36,755 nucleotides of DNA from a virus, in the IMG/VR virus record IMGVR_UViG_3300022074_000148, positions 1-36,755 of that record, one strand, 5' to 3'. Made by a program: the position numbers and the translations under genes. Below are positions 28,847 to 36,628 of the stretch, in pieces. A model generated the notes under the pieces. That model saw nothing but the letters and a program-made list of their open reading frames with translations. It was not told the origin of the DNA and ran no database searches. Positions within the stretch are counted from its first letter, which is position 1, and each line of letters begins with the position of its first letter.

Positions 28847-29739
28847 CGCGTCAAACCAGCACCAGGGAATGAGCCAAATGGCAACGTTCCATTCTCACCG
28901 AACCGCAGCTTGCAGGACGCTAAACGCTTGCCGCAAACGTCCTGAGCTAACGTGCTGACGCTGTTGCCGTTGACATCAAAGAAGTTGCTGCCGGTGTAGC
29001 TGCACTCACTGCTCCGATAGATCCATTGGCAGGTGTTGGCGACGACCTGCCGCTTTGGTAGCTTTTGCCCAGCGAGATCGAACTCACTGGCAAGTTCAAA
29101 CGTAACAACGTCGCGGGTCTCTGTTGCCTTGCGGTTGATGCGCCAGATTTCTGTTGGGAACCTAGCGTTTGGATCTGCTGTCGATTCGCCGTCTAGATAA
29201 CGCTTCAGAGTGCGGATCCGTTTAACCGTTGCACCCGTCAGATCGTTGCCTGCTGTGGTGGCATTGACCAACGCCAGCAACGTGGTCATCGTGCCATCAA
29301 GGTTGGCAATCGTCAGCGTTGGTTGCGGCAACGTTCCACCCGATCGCATCTCGAATCCGTCAGCTTGCAACGGAAAACGTGTATACGCGTTTCCGTCAAA
29401 AACAATGTTGCCTGTCACGTCAGCATTGCTGCCAGCGTGAAAGCGGTAAACGTCAGAACTGCCGTGCAGCGTGCTGTTTAAATGCAGCTCAAACAGCTCA
29501 ATAATCGCGCTGGGCGCAAGAACTGAAACATCCTCGTAGACGCTGCTGATCGCAGTCCAAACAGCTGTGTTGTCAGTAACCGTGCTGCCAATATCTGTCG
29601 GCCAACTAGGTTCAGATCCTGCTGACGTTCCAGCAGTAGTGCAGCGAAACCACAGGCCACTCGCTTGGCTTGCAGTGGCCCTGCGTATATCACCAACAGA
29701 AAAAGCGGTGCTGGCTGCCCAGGCTGCGACTGCTGCCAT
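28843..29739 (-). CDS. Minor tail protein, lambda L-like, with extra N-terminal domain
   Basis: Residues about 65-298 match lambda gpL: SAIIELFELHLNST, FDGNAYTRFPLQADGFEM, and four conserved Cys (237, 246, 269, 276), the ligands of the [4Fe-4S] cluster in gpL. Residues 1-64 are an added domain (WAASTAFSVGDIRRAT, GLWFRCTTAGTSAGSEPSWP, DNTAVWTAI), resembling small carbohydrate-binding-like modules common in phage tails. The extra domain may touch surface glycans. Ends couple to M (TAATG) and K (ATGA). Confidence 0.9.
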   Translation of the reverse strand: MAAVAAWAASTAFSVGDIRRATASQASGLWFRCTTAGTSAGSEPSWPTDIGSTVTDNTAVWTAISSVYEDVSVLAPSAIIELFELHLNSTLHGSSDVYRFHAGSNADVTGNIVFDGNAYTRFPLQADGFEMRSGGTLPQPTLTIANLDGTMTTLLALVNATTAGNDLTGATVKRIRTLKRYLDGESTADPNARFPTEIWRINRKATETRDVVTFELASEFDLAGQKLPKRQVVANTCQWIYRSSECSYTGSNFFDVNGNSVSTLAQDVCGKRLASCKLRFGENGTLPFGSFPGAGLTR

Positions 29740-30080
29740 TACGGTTCAAATACTTCGCGAAAGGTTGCGTTAATTGTGGCGCGGTTCAGATACGGGATTG
29801 ATTTGCTCCAACTCTCGCAAACAAATTTTGAACTGCTGCCTTCACCTGGTGGTGTGAAATCAAACGATGCTGAATCGTCAGCACGGGCATCTAAGAAAAT
29901 TTCGATTGTGTCTGAGTCAGTTTCAGAAACCTCGAAGGTGAGCTGATAAATTTTCGGGTTTTGATTCAATCCGTACTTCAGGCGGAGTTCAAAACCATCA
30001 CCGAAACGCACACTCCGCGTTGCAGGGCGGCTGCGTTTTTGGATGCCGTAGGTCGGCGTGATTGCAGGGAAATTAGCCAT
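29739..30080 (-). CDS. Minor tail protein, lambda M-like
   Basis: This 113-aa beta-rich protein carries RSVRFGDGFELRLKYGLN, then a run of strands with WSKSIPYLNRATINATFREV. It matches the Phage_min_tail family in length and sequence pattern. It acts at the tail tip below the tape measure. It overlaps the tape measure stop (ATGA at 30080) and the L-like start. Confidence 0.9.
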   Translation of the reverse strand: MANFPAITPTYGIQKRSRPATRSVRFGDGFELRLKYGLNQNPKIYQLTFEVSETDSDTIEIFLDARADDSASFDFTPPGEGSSSKFVCESWSKSIPYLNRATINATFREVFEP

Positions 30081-32143
30081 CAGATAGCAGCGATAAGGCC
30101 ACCAGGCCGTTTTTGTTTAATCAGTTCCTGTTGTACTGCCAACCCGATCGCTTTGCCAAGTTGAGCACCTTGGCCGCTGCTGGCATCAGCAGAAGTTTCA
30201 GAAGCATCAACGTTGACGGTGATTGTCGTGCCGCCACCCATGCCAACACCATTGGGCAGGATTGTGCCAGCACGATCAGGAACAAACAGCTCAGGGCCAC
30301 GTTCGCCAACAACAGAAGGGCGGCCAACAGGTGGTCGACCTCCGTTGGCAAAACCAAGCAAGCCGCTAAACAATCCTGAACCAGGGAAAGCAGCCTTAAG
30401 CAAAGAATTAACGCCAAGCTGCAACAACTGTCGAGCAACATCATTGAGAACGCCTGACAACGCTTCTGATGCACTCTTGGCCTGCATCAAGGTATCGACA
30501 ATTCCGGTACTGATGGTTTGACCGATACCACCAAACAACTGCTCAAGGCGTTGTGCTTCGGCTTGCTGTCTTTTTAAGGCTTCTTCTTTTGCATTATTTG
30601 CAGCCTTTGTATCAGCGACTCGTTTTTGTTCTGCTTTGCCTAAGTCAAAGTTAGTTTGTAGTTGATCCCGCAGTTTTTGCAGCTCGGATTCTTTTAAGTC
30701 TGGAAATTGCCTGTTGAGTTCAAATTTTGCCATTACAAGCTCTAACTGAGCCCTTTCTTCTTTTGTTGTTGCCGCTGCTAACAAACCCTCTTGTTTTTTC
30801 TTCAGCAACAAAGCATCGAATTTTTGTTGCTGAGCGACGATTGGGTCGGTTTGTGTTGCACCTGCGCTACTTGTCCTATTTAACAGAGCAGGTATTCCTG
30901 TATTCCCTTTTAACGTAGGCGCACTAACAGGTGCTTTAAGAGTTCCTCTCTTGAAACCTTCCTGCCTCATAAGATCTTCAAATCGCTCGTTTCGCAGTCG
31001 TTGAAATTCTTCGTTGTTAAGAGCACCGAAAGCAAAGCCAGTGGCAGGCAACCCTTGGCGACGGCGTTGGGTTTCTTCAGCTTCTGAACCAGCCTGCCTA
31101 AGTAAACGTTGCTGCTCTTTTGGCGACAAACCAACTTTGCCCGCTATTGCTGCTTGGTTCATCATCTTGACGATGCTGTTAATAACAGTCGTTGTGTCGT
31201 CTAGGACAAATTTAAGAACAGGAGAAAGCGTGTTTCCTATCGTTACGGCAATTCTTTCAATACCATCTACGAGAGTTGAAAATTTGCCTGCGAGCGTCTC
31301 TGACTGAGCGATAGCACCGTTGGCATATTTCCCGCCTGTGTCAGTGATGTTTTGCAGCGCCAAATTGACAGCATCTGCGCTAATCCGGCCGCCTTCTAAT
31401 GCTTTCCGAAACTCATCTGCGGTGAGTCCATACATCTTCTGTAGCTCATCTTGAAGGCTTACCCCACGTTCTTGAAGCTGTAGCAACTCTTCGCCCTGCA
31501 GCCTTCCTTTTGCTTGGATCTGGCCAAAAGCAGTCGCGATGCCGCCAAGGTCAGCACCAGTTGCGCCAGCAACATCAGCAAGTCGCTTAGTTACGTCAAC
31601 AACCTCTTTAGTCTCAAACCCAAATGCTTTCAGCCGTTTGGCCGTTTCAATCAACTCTGTGCTTGTGAATGGTGTAACCGCACCAAACTGCTGCAGCTCT
31701 TTAATAATGCTGCGAGCGTTGCCTAACGAACCGGTAAGCACTTCAAGGCTCTTGGTTTGGCGTTCTAGTTCTGCTGTTTTAAAAATGACGAACTTGCCTG
31801 CCTGAAAAATTCCAAAGCCAGCAGCGAGGCCACGAACAGCTTTTCCAAGTTGGTTTACGTTTTTTGATGCCTTTTTTGCTGCTTTACCTTGACGGTTTAA
31901 ACCAGCAGCAGCCGCTTCTGCAGTAGTTACAAACTGGCCGTTTACTTTTCTTGCACGCCCCGAAGCGTCAGTAAAAAACTTCATCCCGTTGGCCGCAGTT
32001 TTTATTTCGCGACCAGTTTTTGTAAACGCAGCAGAGTTTTTTTGTGTTGCAGCTTCAAGTTTTTTTGTTTCAGACGCAACACGTTTAAGCGGATTAGTCG
32101 CTTTTGAGGCGTCAACAATCAGCTCAACAGTTGACTGTGCCAC
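30080..32143 (-). CDS. Tape measure protein
   Basis: The product (687 aa) is Lys/Ala-rich and helical at the N-terminus, with the TMP core LKAFGFETKEVVDVTKRLAD, ADLGGIATAFGQIQAKGRLQ and GEELLQLQERG, a central hydrophobic stretch, and a C-terminal RPSVVGERGPELFVPDRAG motif frequent in siphovirus tape measures. Using about 0.15 nm per residue, the tail would be near 100 nm. The start is a GTG at 32143 with AGG six bases upstream, 23 bases after the GT fusion stop. Confidence 0.93.
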   Translation of the reverse strand: MAQSTVELIVDASKATNPLKRVASETKKLEAATQKNSAAFTKTGREIKTAANGMKFFTDASGRARKVNGQFVTTAEAAAAGLNRQGKAAKKASKNVNQLGKAVRGLAAGFGIFQAGKFVIFKTAELERQTKSLEVLTGSLGNARSIIKELQQFGAVTPFTSTELIETAKRLKAFGFETKEVVDVTKRLADVAGATGADLGGIATAFGQIQAKGRLQGEELLQLQERGVSLQDELQKMYGLTADEFRKALEGGRISADAVNLALQNITDTGGKYANGAIAQSETLAGKFSTLVDGIERIAVTIGNTLSPVLKFVLDDTTTVINSIVKMMNQAAIAGKVGLSPKEQQRLLRQAGSEAEETQRRRQGLPATGFAFGALNNEEFQRLRNERFEDLMRQEGFKRGTLKAPVSAPTLKGNTGIPALLNRTSSAGATQTDPIVAQQQKFDALLLKKKQEGLLAAATTKEERAQLELVMAKFELNRQFPDLKESELQKLRDQLQTNFDLGKAEQKRVADTKAANNAKEEALKRQQAEAQRLEQLFGGIGQTISTGIVDTLMQAKSASEALSGVLNDVARQLLQLGVNSLLKAAFPGSGLFSGLLGFANGGRPPVGRPSVVGERGPELFVPDRAGTILPNGVGMGGGTTITVNVDASETSADASSGQGAQLGKAIGLAVQQELIKQKRPGGLIAAI

Positions 32144-32166
32144 GGCTGCCTAGCAATAGCTTGATT

Positions 32167-32699
32167 CTACCTCCGCATTTGCTTTGCACGCTGCATTGCT
32201 TTTTCCTCATGCTCCGCCTTGACTTCATAAAACGCAGCGAAATGAACAAGCTCCGCGTCAGTTAACTCTGTGCGGAGCCTGCTGACTGTCATGCCAAGTT
32301 CGCAGGCCAGAAAAAACTCGAAATAAGTCCAACTGTCCTGCTTCAGTCGTTTTTTGCTTCTTCAAGGCCAGCCTCTTCTCCAAGGCCAAACAAGAACAGC
32401 TCAATCTCGTTTAATACAGATTCAGGGAGCTGGCGCTGCAGCTTGTTTGCGTCAGCAGCAGCAAAAGCCTTGGTGCCATCCTCAAGCTCAGCAATTTGAC
32501 ATAGCATGTTTGTGCTGATGTCCAATGCCTCTTCTGTACCTGCAAGGCTCTGTGCCTTCTTGCGGTCAGCGCGTGTAATCGGCTTAAAAAACAAATCAAC
32601 GACTTTTTTGCCGTCAGCGTTTTTTAATTCAAACTTGCGGCGCTGGTTGAGGTCAAACGCCCCAACCAGCAGATCAACGGTGCGATTTCCAGCAGGCAT
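32167..32699 (-). CDS. Tail assembly chaperone GT fusion by -1 frameshift
   Basis: Reading through A-AAA-AAC (32355-32349) in the -1 frame adds 60 residues, RLKQDSWTYFEFFLACELG then MTVSRLRTELTDAELVHFAA, to G residue 117 for 177 aa. The extension has the T-domain features of lambda gpGT (W-x-Y-F-E-F, L-x-x-E-L-x-x-x-E-L). It should recruit the tube protein to the tape measure-chaperone complex. The stop is TAG at 32169-32167. Confidence 0.92.
32343..32699 (-). CDS. Tail assembly chaperone G-like (unshifted product)
   Basis: The 118-aa protein (MPAGNRTVDLLVGAFDLNQR, then DLFFKPITRADRKKAQSL) is the zero-frame product and ends GLEEAKND. Its stop comes 4-6 bases after the slippery site. In lambda the unshifted G protein is made in large excess and binds the tape measure with GT. 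It starts at an ATG partly inside a hairpin (32699-32724), with no visible SD. Confidence 0.9.
   Translation of the reverse strand: MPAGNRTVDLLVGAFDLNQRRKFELKNADGKKVVDLFFKPITRADRKKAQSLAGTEEALDISTNMLCQIAELEDGTKAFAAADANKLQRQLPESVLNEIELFLFGLGEEAGLEEAKND
32349..32355 (-). promoter_or_regulatory. Programmed -1 frameshift slippery heptamer
   Basis: The - strand reads GCA AAA AAC GAC TGA in the G frame. The heptamer A AAA AAC is canonical X-XXY-YYZ in the right phase, directly before the zero-frame stop, with an open -1 frame that yields a T-like domain. Confidence 0.92.
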
Positions 32700-32724
32700 T
32701 TAGACGACAGATTTGTCATCTAAA
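32699..32724 (-). promoter_or_regulatory. Hairpin covering the G-gene start
   Basis: On the - strand TTTAGATGAC (32724-32715) pairs with GTCGTCTAAA (32708-32699) across a 6-base loop with one G-T pair. The last A of the stem is the first base of the G ATG. No SD is visible between. The structure could set the level of the chaperone relative to the tube gene just upstream. Confidence 0.6.
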
Positions 32725-32735
32725 CTATAGCCTCA

Positions 32736-33158
32736 TCACTCAAGGTTAGAAGTGATGGTGCTGCTAGTGACGAAGTTGCAGGTGGCAACAACTAGCTCAC
32801 CGACAGTAGAAGTGATTTCCATGTCGGTAATAATTCCGCCAAAGGCAACCGAATCAGTGCCGTTTGTGTTGCCGGTGGTGAACAACTCGAACGAAGCATC
32901 AGCGGCATCATTTGCTTTGATGATGTCTTCAATGAAACCGGCTTGGCCCGTTGCATCTGGGTCGTAAACCAGTTCAACTGTTCCAGAGCCGGAAATCATG
33001 CTGCCAACAAATTGGCGGAAAGTGTTCCCATGAACTGAAGTGTCCAAGGTTTCTTTAGTGATTGACAGGCTCCAGCTTCGAGTACCGACAACAGTGGCAA
33101 GGCTGCCGCTGCCGGTCTCAAATTCAACTGAACCGGATTCGCCGCGAATGGTGGCCAT
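32736..33158 (-). CDS. Major tail tube protein
   Basis: This 140-aa beta-rich protein shows SGSVEFETGSGSLATVVGTR and WSLSITKETLDTSVHGNTFR, ending in a Thr/Ser-rich part (EITSTVGELVVATCNF). The strand pattern and position between tail terminator and chaperone match lambda V/TP901-type tube subunits. Many copies form the tail tube. The sequence is short, without the extra Ig domain seen in lambda V. Confidence 0.88.
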   Translation of the reverse strand: MATIRGESGSVEFETGSGSLATVVGTRSWSLSITKETLDTSVHGNTFRQFVGSMISGSGTVELVYDPDATGQAGFIEDIIKANDAADASFELFTTGNTNGTDSVAFGGIITDMEITSTVGELVVATCNFVTSSTITSNLE

Positions 33159-33160
33159 GG

Positions 33161-33586
33161 TCAGAGTTCCTCGATGGATTCAAAGGTCACACGGACCTGG
33201 GTTTGGAAGTAGCCCTCGGGTGCTGCTGAAAGCAGTGCCTCTGGACCTGTTGCAGCGTCGAAGAAAACCCCCGACACGATGACCCTATTGTAAAGGTCTC
33301 GAATCCTTTTGCCGATGACGAAATTGGCTCCAGGACCAACACCTTTGGCAGAGAAGATATTGATGGTGACAATTCCGATAATTCTGTTTTGGGAATTAGT
33401 TGTCAGCCCTTGGCTTAGATACTCGTTTGCACCAAAACTGACAAGGCACTGAACAAACGATGAGTTAGGCGTTGGCTCAAACGCCATGTTGTGAAACACA
33501 ACTGGAATGGCAGGGCTGCTAGCCAGCTCTGTCGCAAGCCTGCCTTCAATGGTGGCCCTGATTGCATTGAGATCAGCAGCAGCCAT
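33161..33586 (-). CDS. Tail terminator protein (DUF4128-like)
   Basis: The 141-aa product has an N-terminal helix (LNAIRATIEGRLATELAS), then strands (SSFVQCLVSFGANEYLSQG, IIGIVTINIFSAKG) and a final QTQVRVTFESIEEL. It fits tail terminator/gpU-like proteins of the DUF4128 sort that cap the tail tube. It overlaps the upstream stop (TAATG at 33586). Confidence 0.8.
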   Translation of the reverse strand: MAAADLNAIRATIEGRLATELASSPAIPVVFHNMAFEPTPNSSFVQCLVSFGANEYLSQGLTTNSQNRIIGIVTINIFSAKGVGPGANFVIGKRIRDLYNRVIVSGVFFDAATGPEALLSAAPEGYFQTQVRVTFESIEEL

Positions 33587-33939
33587 TAGTTACGCCTCCT
33601 AAACGCTGCAATAAATTTAGGAACGCGGGTAACAGCAATTTCTTTACCAATCAAATCAGGAAAGCCTGGGACTGTTCCTTGGCGCGTCTTGTAATCGTCC
33701 CCCCAAGATGGTGGCAGGTTGTTGCCATACAAAACTGGTTCCGCATATTCCACATTGTTCGTGATTTCAGCTTCAAACTTGCCAATGCTTGTTTGCCACG
33801 CATTGCGCAACCGACCCGTGTCAACCGGAGTTTTTTCTTTTACTCCTTTTGCCCATTCAAGTGCAGTCAGCTTCACGACAAGCTGCACCTCTTCTTCCAT
33901 CAGATCAGCAATCTGATCAATTCTGATCTGACGTGCCAT
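33586..33939 (-). CDS. HK97 gp10-like tail completion protein
   Basis: The 117-aa protein contains KTPVDTGRLRNAWQ and NNVEYAEPVLYG, the hallmark of HK97 gp10-type proteins that join tail to head or help connector assembly. A helical N-terminus precedes it. Position and length are standard. Confidence 0.9.
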   Translation of the reverse strand: MARQIRIDQIADLMEEEVQLVVKLTALEWAKGVKEKTPVDTGRLRNAWQTSIGKFEAEITNNVEYAEPVLYGNNLPPSWGDDYKTRQGTVPGFPDLIGKEIAVTRVPKFIAAFRRRN

Positions 33940-33941
33940 CG

Positions 33942-34298
33942 TTATGCCCTCAGGATTAGTTCGTGAGTGATCGCCGTGTTGTCTTGCTCTGTCGTTTCAA
34001 CGCGAATGATTTGATGCACAATCGTGCTGATCACGACGCGGTCTTTTGTTTCTGGTGCTGACGGCAAATCCTTTGCAGCAACCGTCAGGCGCTTGTCACC
34101 CTGCTGAACAAGCTCATTTACCTCGCGAACGCTTACATCTTCCAAGACACCCTTGACGTCGGTGTCGCTGGCTGTCTCAGCAATTGCACCCGTGGTGGCG
34201 TTATAAGCGCCAGCAGAAACGTAACGAACTGTCACATCACCGCCGAACTTTGCGATGACAGTACCGGCCACTTTCTCAAGGGATTGAGCAAGTCCCAT
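33942..34298 (-). CDS. Head closure / head-tail joining protein
   Basis: The product (118 aa) is beta-rich (VTVRYVSAGAYNATTGAIAE, VKGVLEDVSVREVNELVQQG, RVVISTIVHQIIRVETTEQD), the pattern of head-closure proteins such as SPP1 gp16/HK97 gp9-like. It plugs the connector after packaging. Its ATG overlaps the upstream stop (ATGA at 34298). Confidence 0.8.
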   Translation of the reverse strand: MGLAQSLEKVAGTVIAKFGGDVTVRYVSAGAYNATTGAIAETASDTDVKGVLEDVSVREVNELVQQGDKRLTVAAKDLPSAPETKDRVVISTIVHQIIRVETTEQDNTAITHELILRA

Positions 34299-34543
34299 CA
34301 GACGCTATAAACAACGACATGACCAGAGGTCAAAGTAATCGAAGTGAAAATTACGCCTTCAATGCAAGCTCCGGTATTAATGTTGATTGCAGACGGAGCA
34401 CCTGATCCGTTCTCAGTAATGCCTTCAGAAACCATCGCAGCAATGACTGAGTCTTTCAAGGCTTCTACCTTGTAAAACCTGCCAGTGTGCGCGGCTGTAT
34501 CAGTGATGATAATTGCCTTTGACGGCGAATAACCCATTCCCAT
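34298..34543 (-). CDS. Small beta-rich virion-region protein (81 aa)
   Basis: MGMGYSPSKAIIITDTAAHT, then GRFYKVEALKDSVIAAMVSE and GACIEGVIFTSITLTSGHVV: a compact all-beta protein with a HTGxFYxxxxLxDxVI pattern that recurs in phage head regions. It might be a capsid or connector decoration protein. It lies between connector and closure genes. No catalytic motif is visible. Confidence 0.75.
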   Translation of the reverse strand: MGMGYSPSKAIIITDTAAHTGRFYKVEALKDSVIAAMVSEGITENGSGAPSAININTGACIEGVIFTSITLTSGHVVVYSV

Positions 34544-34545
34544 GA

Positions 34546-35106
34546 TCAGCTCCGTTTGATTGCAATGTTGCCTGGTCCGCTAATTCTAAGCCCTGTCAAG
34601 TAACGCTCGACCATTGGCGGGATGCGATCTGCACCAACGGCACCGGTCTTGTCAGGCGTTACGTCAAGGCTGCCAATCTTGACGTTCTTAAAGTCTTCAA
34701 GGCCGCCCAGGCTGATGCCGTCTTTGTTGCTGTGCAGGTACACCGCTAGCTCAATCTGAGCACGCTTGACTTGATCAGGAACTTCAGTGTCGGTGAAGTA
34801 ATCGTCGGATATGCGAAATGGAAAGCCCGTTGAAAAAGTATTGACGTAGGTATCGGGCTTTCGCACGCCAGTACGCGGCCATTGCAATGCCTGTGTGTCG
34901 GTGGCGCGTGCGCCTAAAAATCTTTCGCGGTCGAGCCGCTGTGCTGCAGCCGTCAAAGCACGGTTGCGGCTATCGGTGTTGCCTGAGCCCCACTTGTTCG
35001 CATCAGTGCCAAGCACCATCGCTTCAACAAAGGCATCAGCCTCAGCCAGCGTGATGTAGCTGTTGGCGCTTGCTCCGCCCGCTGTTGCGTCGATTGATAC
35101 TGCCAT
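34546..35106 (-). CDS. Head-tail connector protein (DnaT-like fold, gp15 type)
   Basis: The 186-aa protein opens with ASANSYITLAEADAFVEAMV, followed by NRALTAAAQRLDRERFLGAR and LQWPRTGVRKPDTYV. This is the family often labelled DnaT-like ssDNA-binding but found as the connector ring under the portal. A helical centre and VPDQVKRAQIELAVYL complete it. It overlaps the upstream 56-aa gene by 65 bases. Confidence 0.88.
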   Translation of the reverse strand: MAVSIDATAGGASANSYITLAEADAFVEAMVLGTDANKWGSGNTDSRNRALTAAAQRLDRERFLGARATDTQALQWPRTGVRKPDTYVNTFSTGFPFRISDDYFTDTEVPDQVKRAQIELAVYLHSNKDGISLGGLEDFKNVKIGSLDVTPDKTGAVGADRIPPMVERYLTGLRISGPGNIAIKRS

Positions 35107-35212
35107 CGGGCTTCACGTTAGAAGTCTTTAATTTTGGCTTTTCAGGGGCTAAGGCCGCCGCTTGCGCAGCAGCCTCGCGTTCCTTCATTCGCCTGAAAGC
35201 GAATAAACCCAT
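35042..35212 (-). CDS. Small basic protein (56 aa) between decoration and connector genes
   Basis: The ATG at 35212 overlaps the upstream stop (ATGA) and opens MGLFAFRRMKEREAAAQAAA, then APEKPKLKT and an Arg/Ser/Gln tail. It is helical, Ala-rich and basic. Similar very short basic proteins occur at this place in marine phages as far as I recall. Its last 21 residues overlap the connector gene in another frame. Function unknown. Confidence 0.6.
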   Translation of the reverse strand: MGLFAFRRMKEREAAAQAAALAPEKPKLKTSNVKPDGSINRRNSGRSKRQQLHHAG

Positions 35213-35577
35213 CAGGAGCTTGCGCCCTTCAGAGCTACAAAGGAAAGGACAATTGCCTCTCCCAGTGAACCTGCAGACAGGTTCGCAACGGTGATCGCAA
35301 ACGAGCCAGCAGCAATTGTGTTGGCTTGAACGAGATAAGCGCCAGCAGTTCCGGCGGAGCTGTGGTTAACCACAACAACGTCGGTGGCTGCAATTTCGCT
35401 GTTGGTCACAGCAAACGAAACCTCAGCACCTGCTGCCAGGGCTGCGTCGTCCAGGGTGATTTGGCCTGAAGCTGTGTTCAGGGTCACGCCTGTTGCTTTG
35501 CTGGTGGCCTGGGTGACAGTGCCGCCAGTTGTCGGGCCAATGAGTTTGCCCGCTGTTGCCTCAAAAATGGATGCCAT
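35212..35577 (-). CDS. Head decoration-like protein (121 aa)
   Basis: The sequence is Ala/Thr/Ser-rich and beta-prone: MASIFEATAGKLIGPTTGGT, GVTLNTASGQITLDDAALAA, VVVNHSSAGTAGAYLVQANT. Immediate position after the major capsid gene is where decoration proteins lie. A beta-tulip-like or Ig-like decoration role is inferred. Confidence 0.7.
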   Translation of the reverse strand: MASIFEATAGKLIGPTTGGTVTQATSKATGVTLNTASGQITLDDAALAAGAEVSFAVTNSEIAATDVVVVNHSSAGTAGAYLVQANTIAAGSFAITVANLSAGSLGEAIVLSFVALKGASS

Positions 35578-35591
35578 GGTTAATTACTCCC

Positions 35592-36614
35592 TCAATCAAG
35601 GTTAGAAGTGGAAGTAATCCGCACGATCCCAATGTTGTTGGTCTCGTAAACCTTCGTCCAGTTTCCAACGGTCTCAAGTTGAGCGCGAGTTGGATTTGAA
35701 ACAGCAGAGGAGAACTTCGAACCTACCGGGTGGTAGACGTAGTGAAGATCAATCGACATTGCATCACTCTTGGCGAGGATGTCGCGATCGGTTTCTGTCT
35801 GCAAGCCAAGCTGTTCGCCGGAAGCGATTGCACCTTGGGTAAACAGATAGGAAGCGTATTCAGTGGATGCACCGCTACCTGCTGTTTGAACGTCTGCAGA
35901 GACGATCACGCGCAATCCCATAAATGTTGGGACTTGCACCTGGCCGAATGCGTTTGCAGTCGAACCTTGGCTGGCTGCAGTGTCAGCAGCGCCCGAATCA
36001 TCGTAGATGAAATCGATGGCCCTTCTTTCCATCAGGTCGTAGTACACATTGGGGTGTACGCAGATCGCAGCAAGCTTTTCGCCTTGATCGCCTAGCAATG
36101 CTTTGCCAGTAACAATTTGACGTGGACCAAGCACGGTTGGAGTGTCACCTGATGCGCCATCAACGGCTAGGCCGATGAAAGCTGCACTGGCGGTGTCACC
36201 AACTGCACCAAACACACCGCCCAAGCAAGAAAGAAGATCCTTCTGGCGCTGGTTGGCAATGTAATCAGCAATCTTGGCACCAATGGCAGCCATCGGATCA
36301 GAACCAGCAGCTAAGGCAGCTAGGTCGCGTGACTCGAAAGCACGGCCACGGTGCAAGACAGCAGCAACTTGCTTGTCTGCAGTGATCTTGCCTGGGGTCA
36401 GTGAAGAACTATCAGTAAGAACTTCAAAGTCACCAGCAAGGTTGGCTTTGTAGAAAGGAACTTGAACAAAGTCCCCACCACCCTCTGCAGCATTTAGCTC
36501 AGCCATTGGCTGCACCACACCGCTTGCCAGGAAGGCATCACGCTGAGTGGTTTGCTCAATGACGTAAGGCGTAAATACCTCAGGGATGATGATGTCGCTC
36601 CTAAGAGTCGCCAT
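35592..36614 (-). CDS. Major capsid protein (Gp13-like, HK97 fold expected)
   Basis: The product has 340 aa with MATLRSDIIIPEVFTPYVIE, the E-loop-like VVQPMAELNAAEGGGDFVQV, KQVAAVLHRGRAFESRDLAA, CVHPNVYYDLMERRAIDF and FMGLRVIVSADVQ. This is the pattern of the major capsid protein 13-like family (PF20036-like). It builds the icosahedral shell on the scaffold protein. Just before the ATG, the leader is T-rich without an SD, unexpected for a highly expressed gene. Confidence 0.92.
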   Translation of the reverse strand: MATLRSDIIIPEVFTPYVIEQTTQRDAFLASGVVQPMAELNAAEGGGDFVQVPFYKANLAGDFEVLTDSSSLTPGKITADKQVAAVLHRGRAFESRDLAALAAGSDPMAAIGAKIADYIANQRQKDLLSCLGGVFGAVGDTASAAFIGLAVDGASGDTPTVLGPRQIVTGKALLGDQGEKLAAICVHPNVYYDLMERRAIDFIYDDSGAADTAASQGSTANAFGQVQVPTFMGLRVIVSADVQTAGSGASTEYASYLFTQGAIASGEQLGLQTETDRDILAKSDAMSIDLHYVYHPVGSKFSSAVSNPTRAQLETVGNWTKVYETNNIGIVRITSTSNLD

Positions 36615-36628
36615 CTGTCAAAAAAGAG

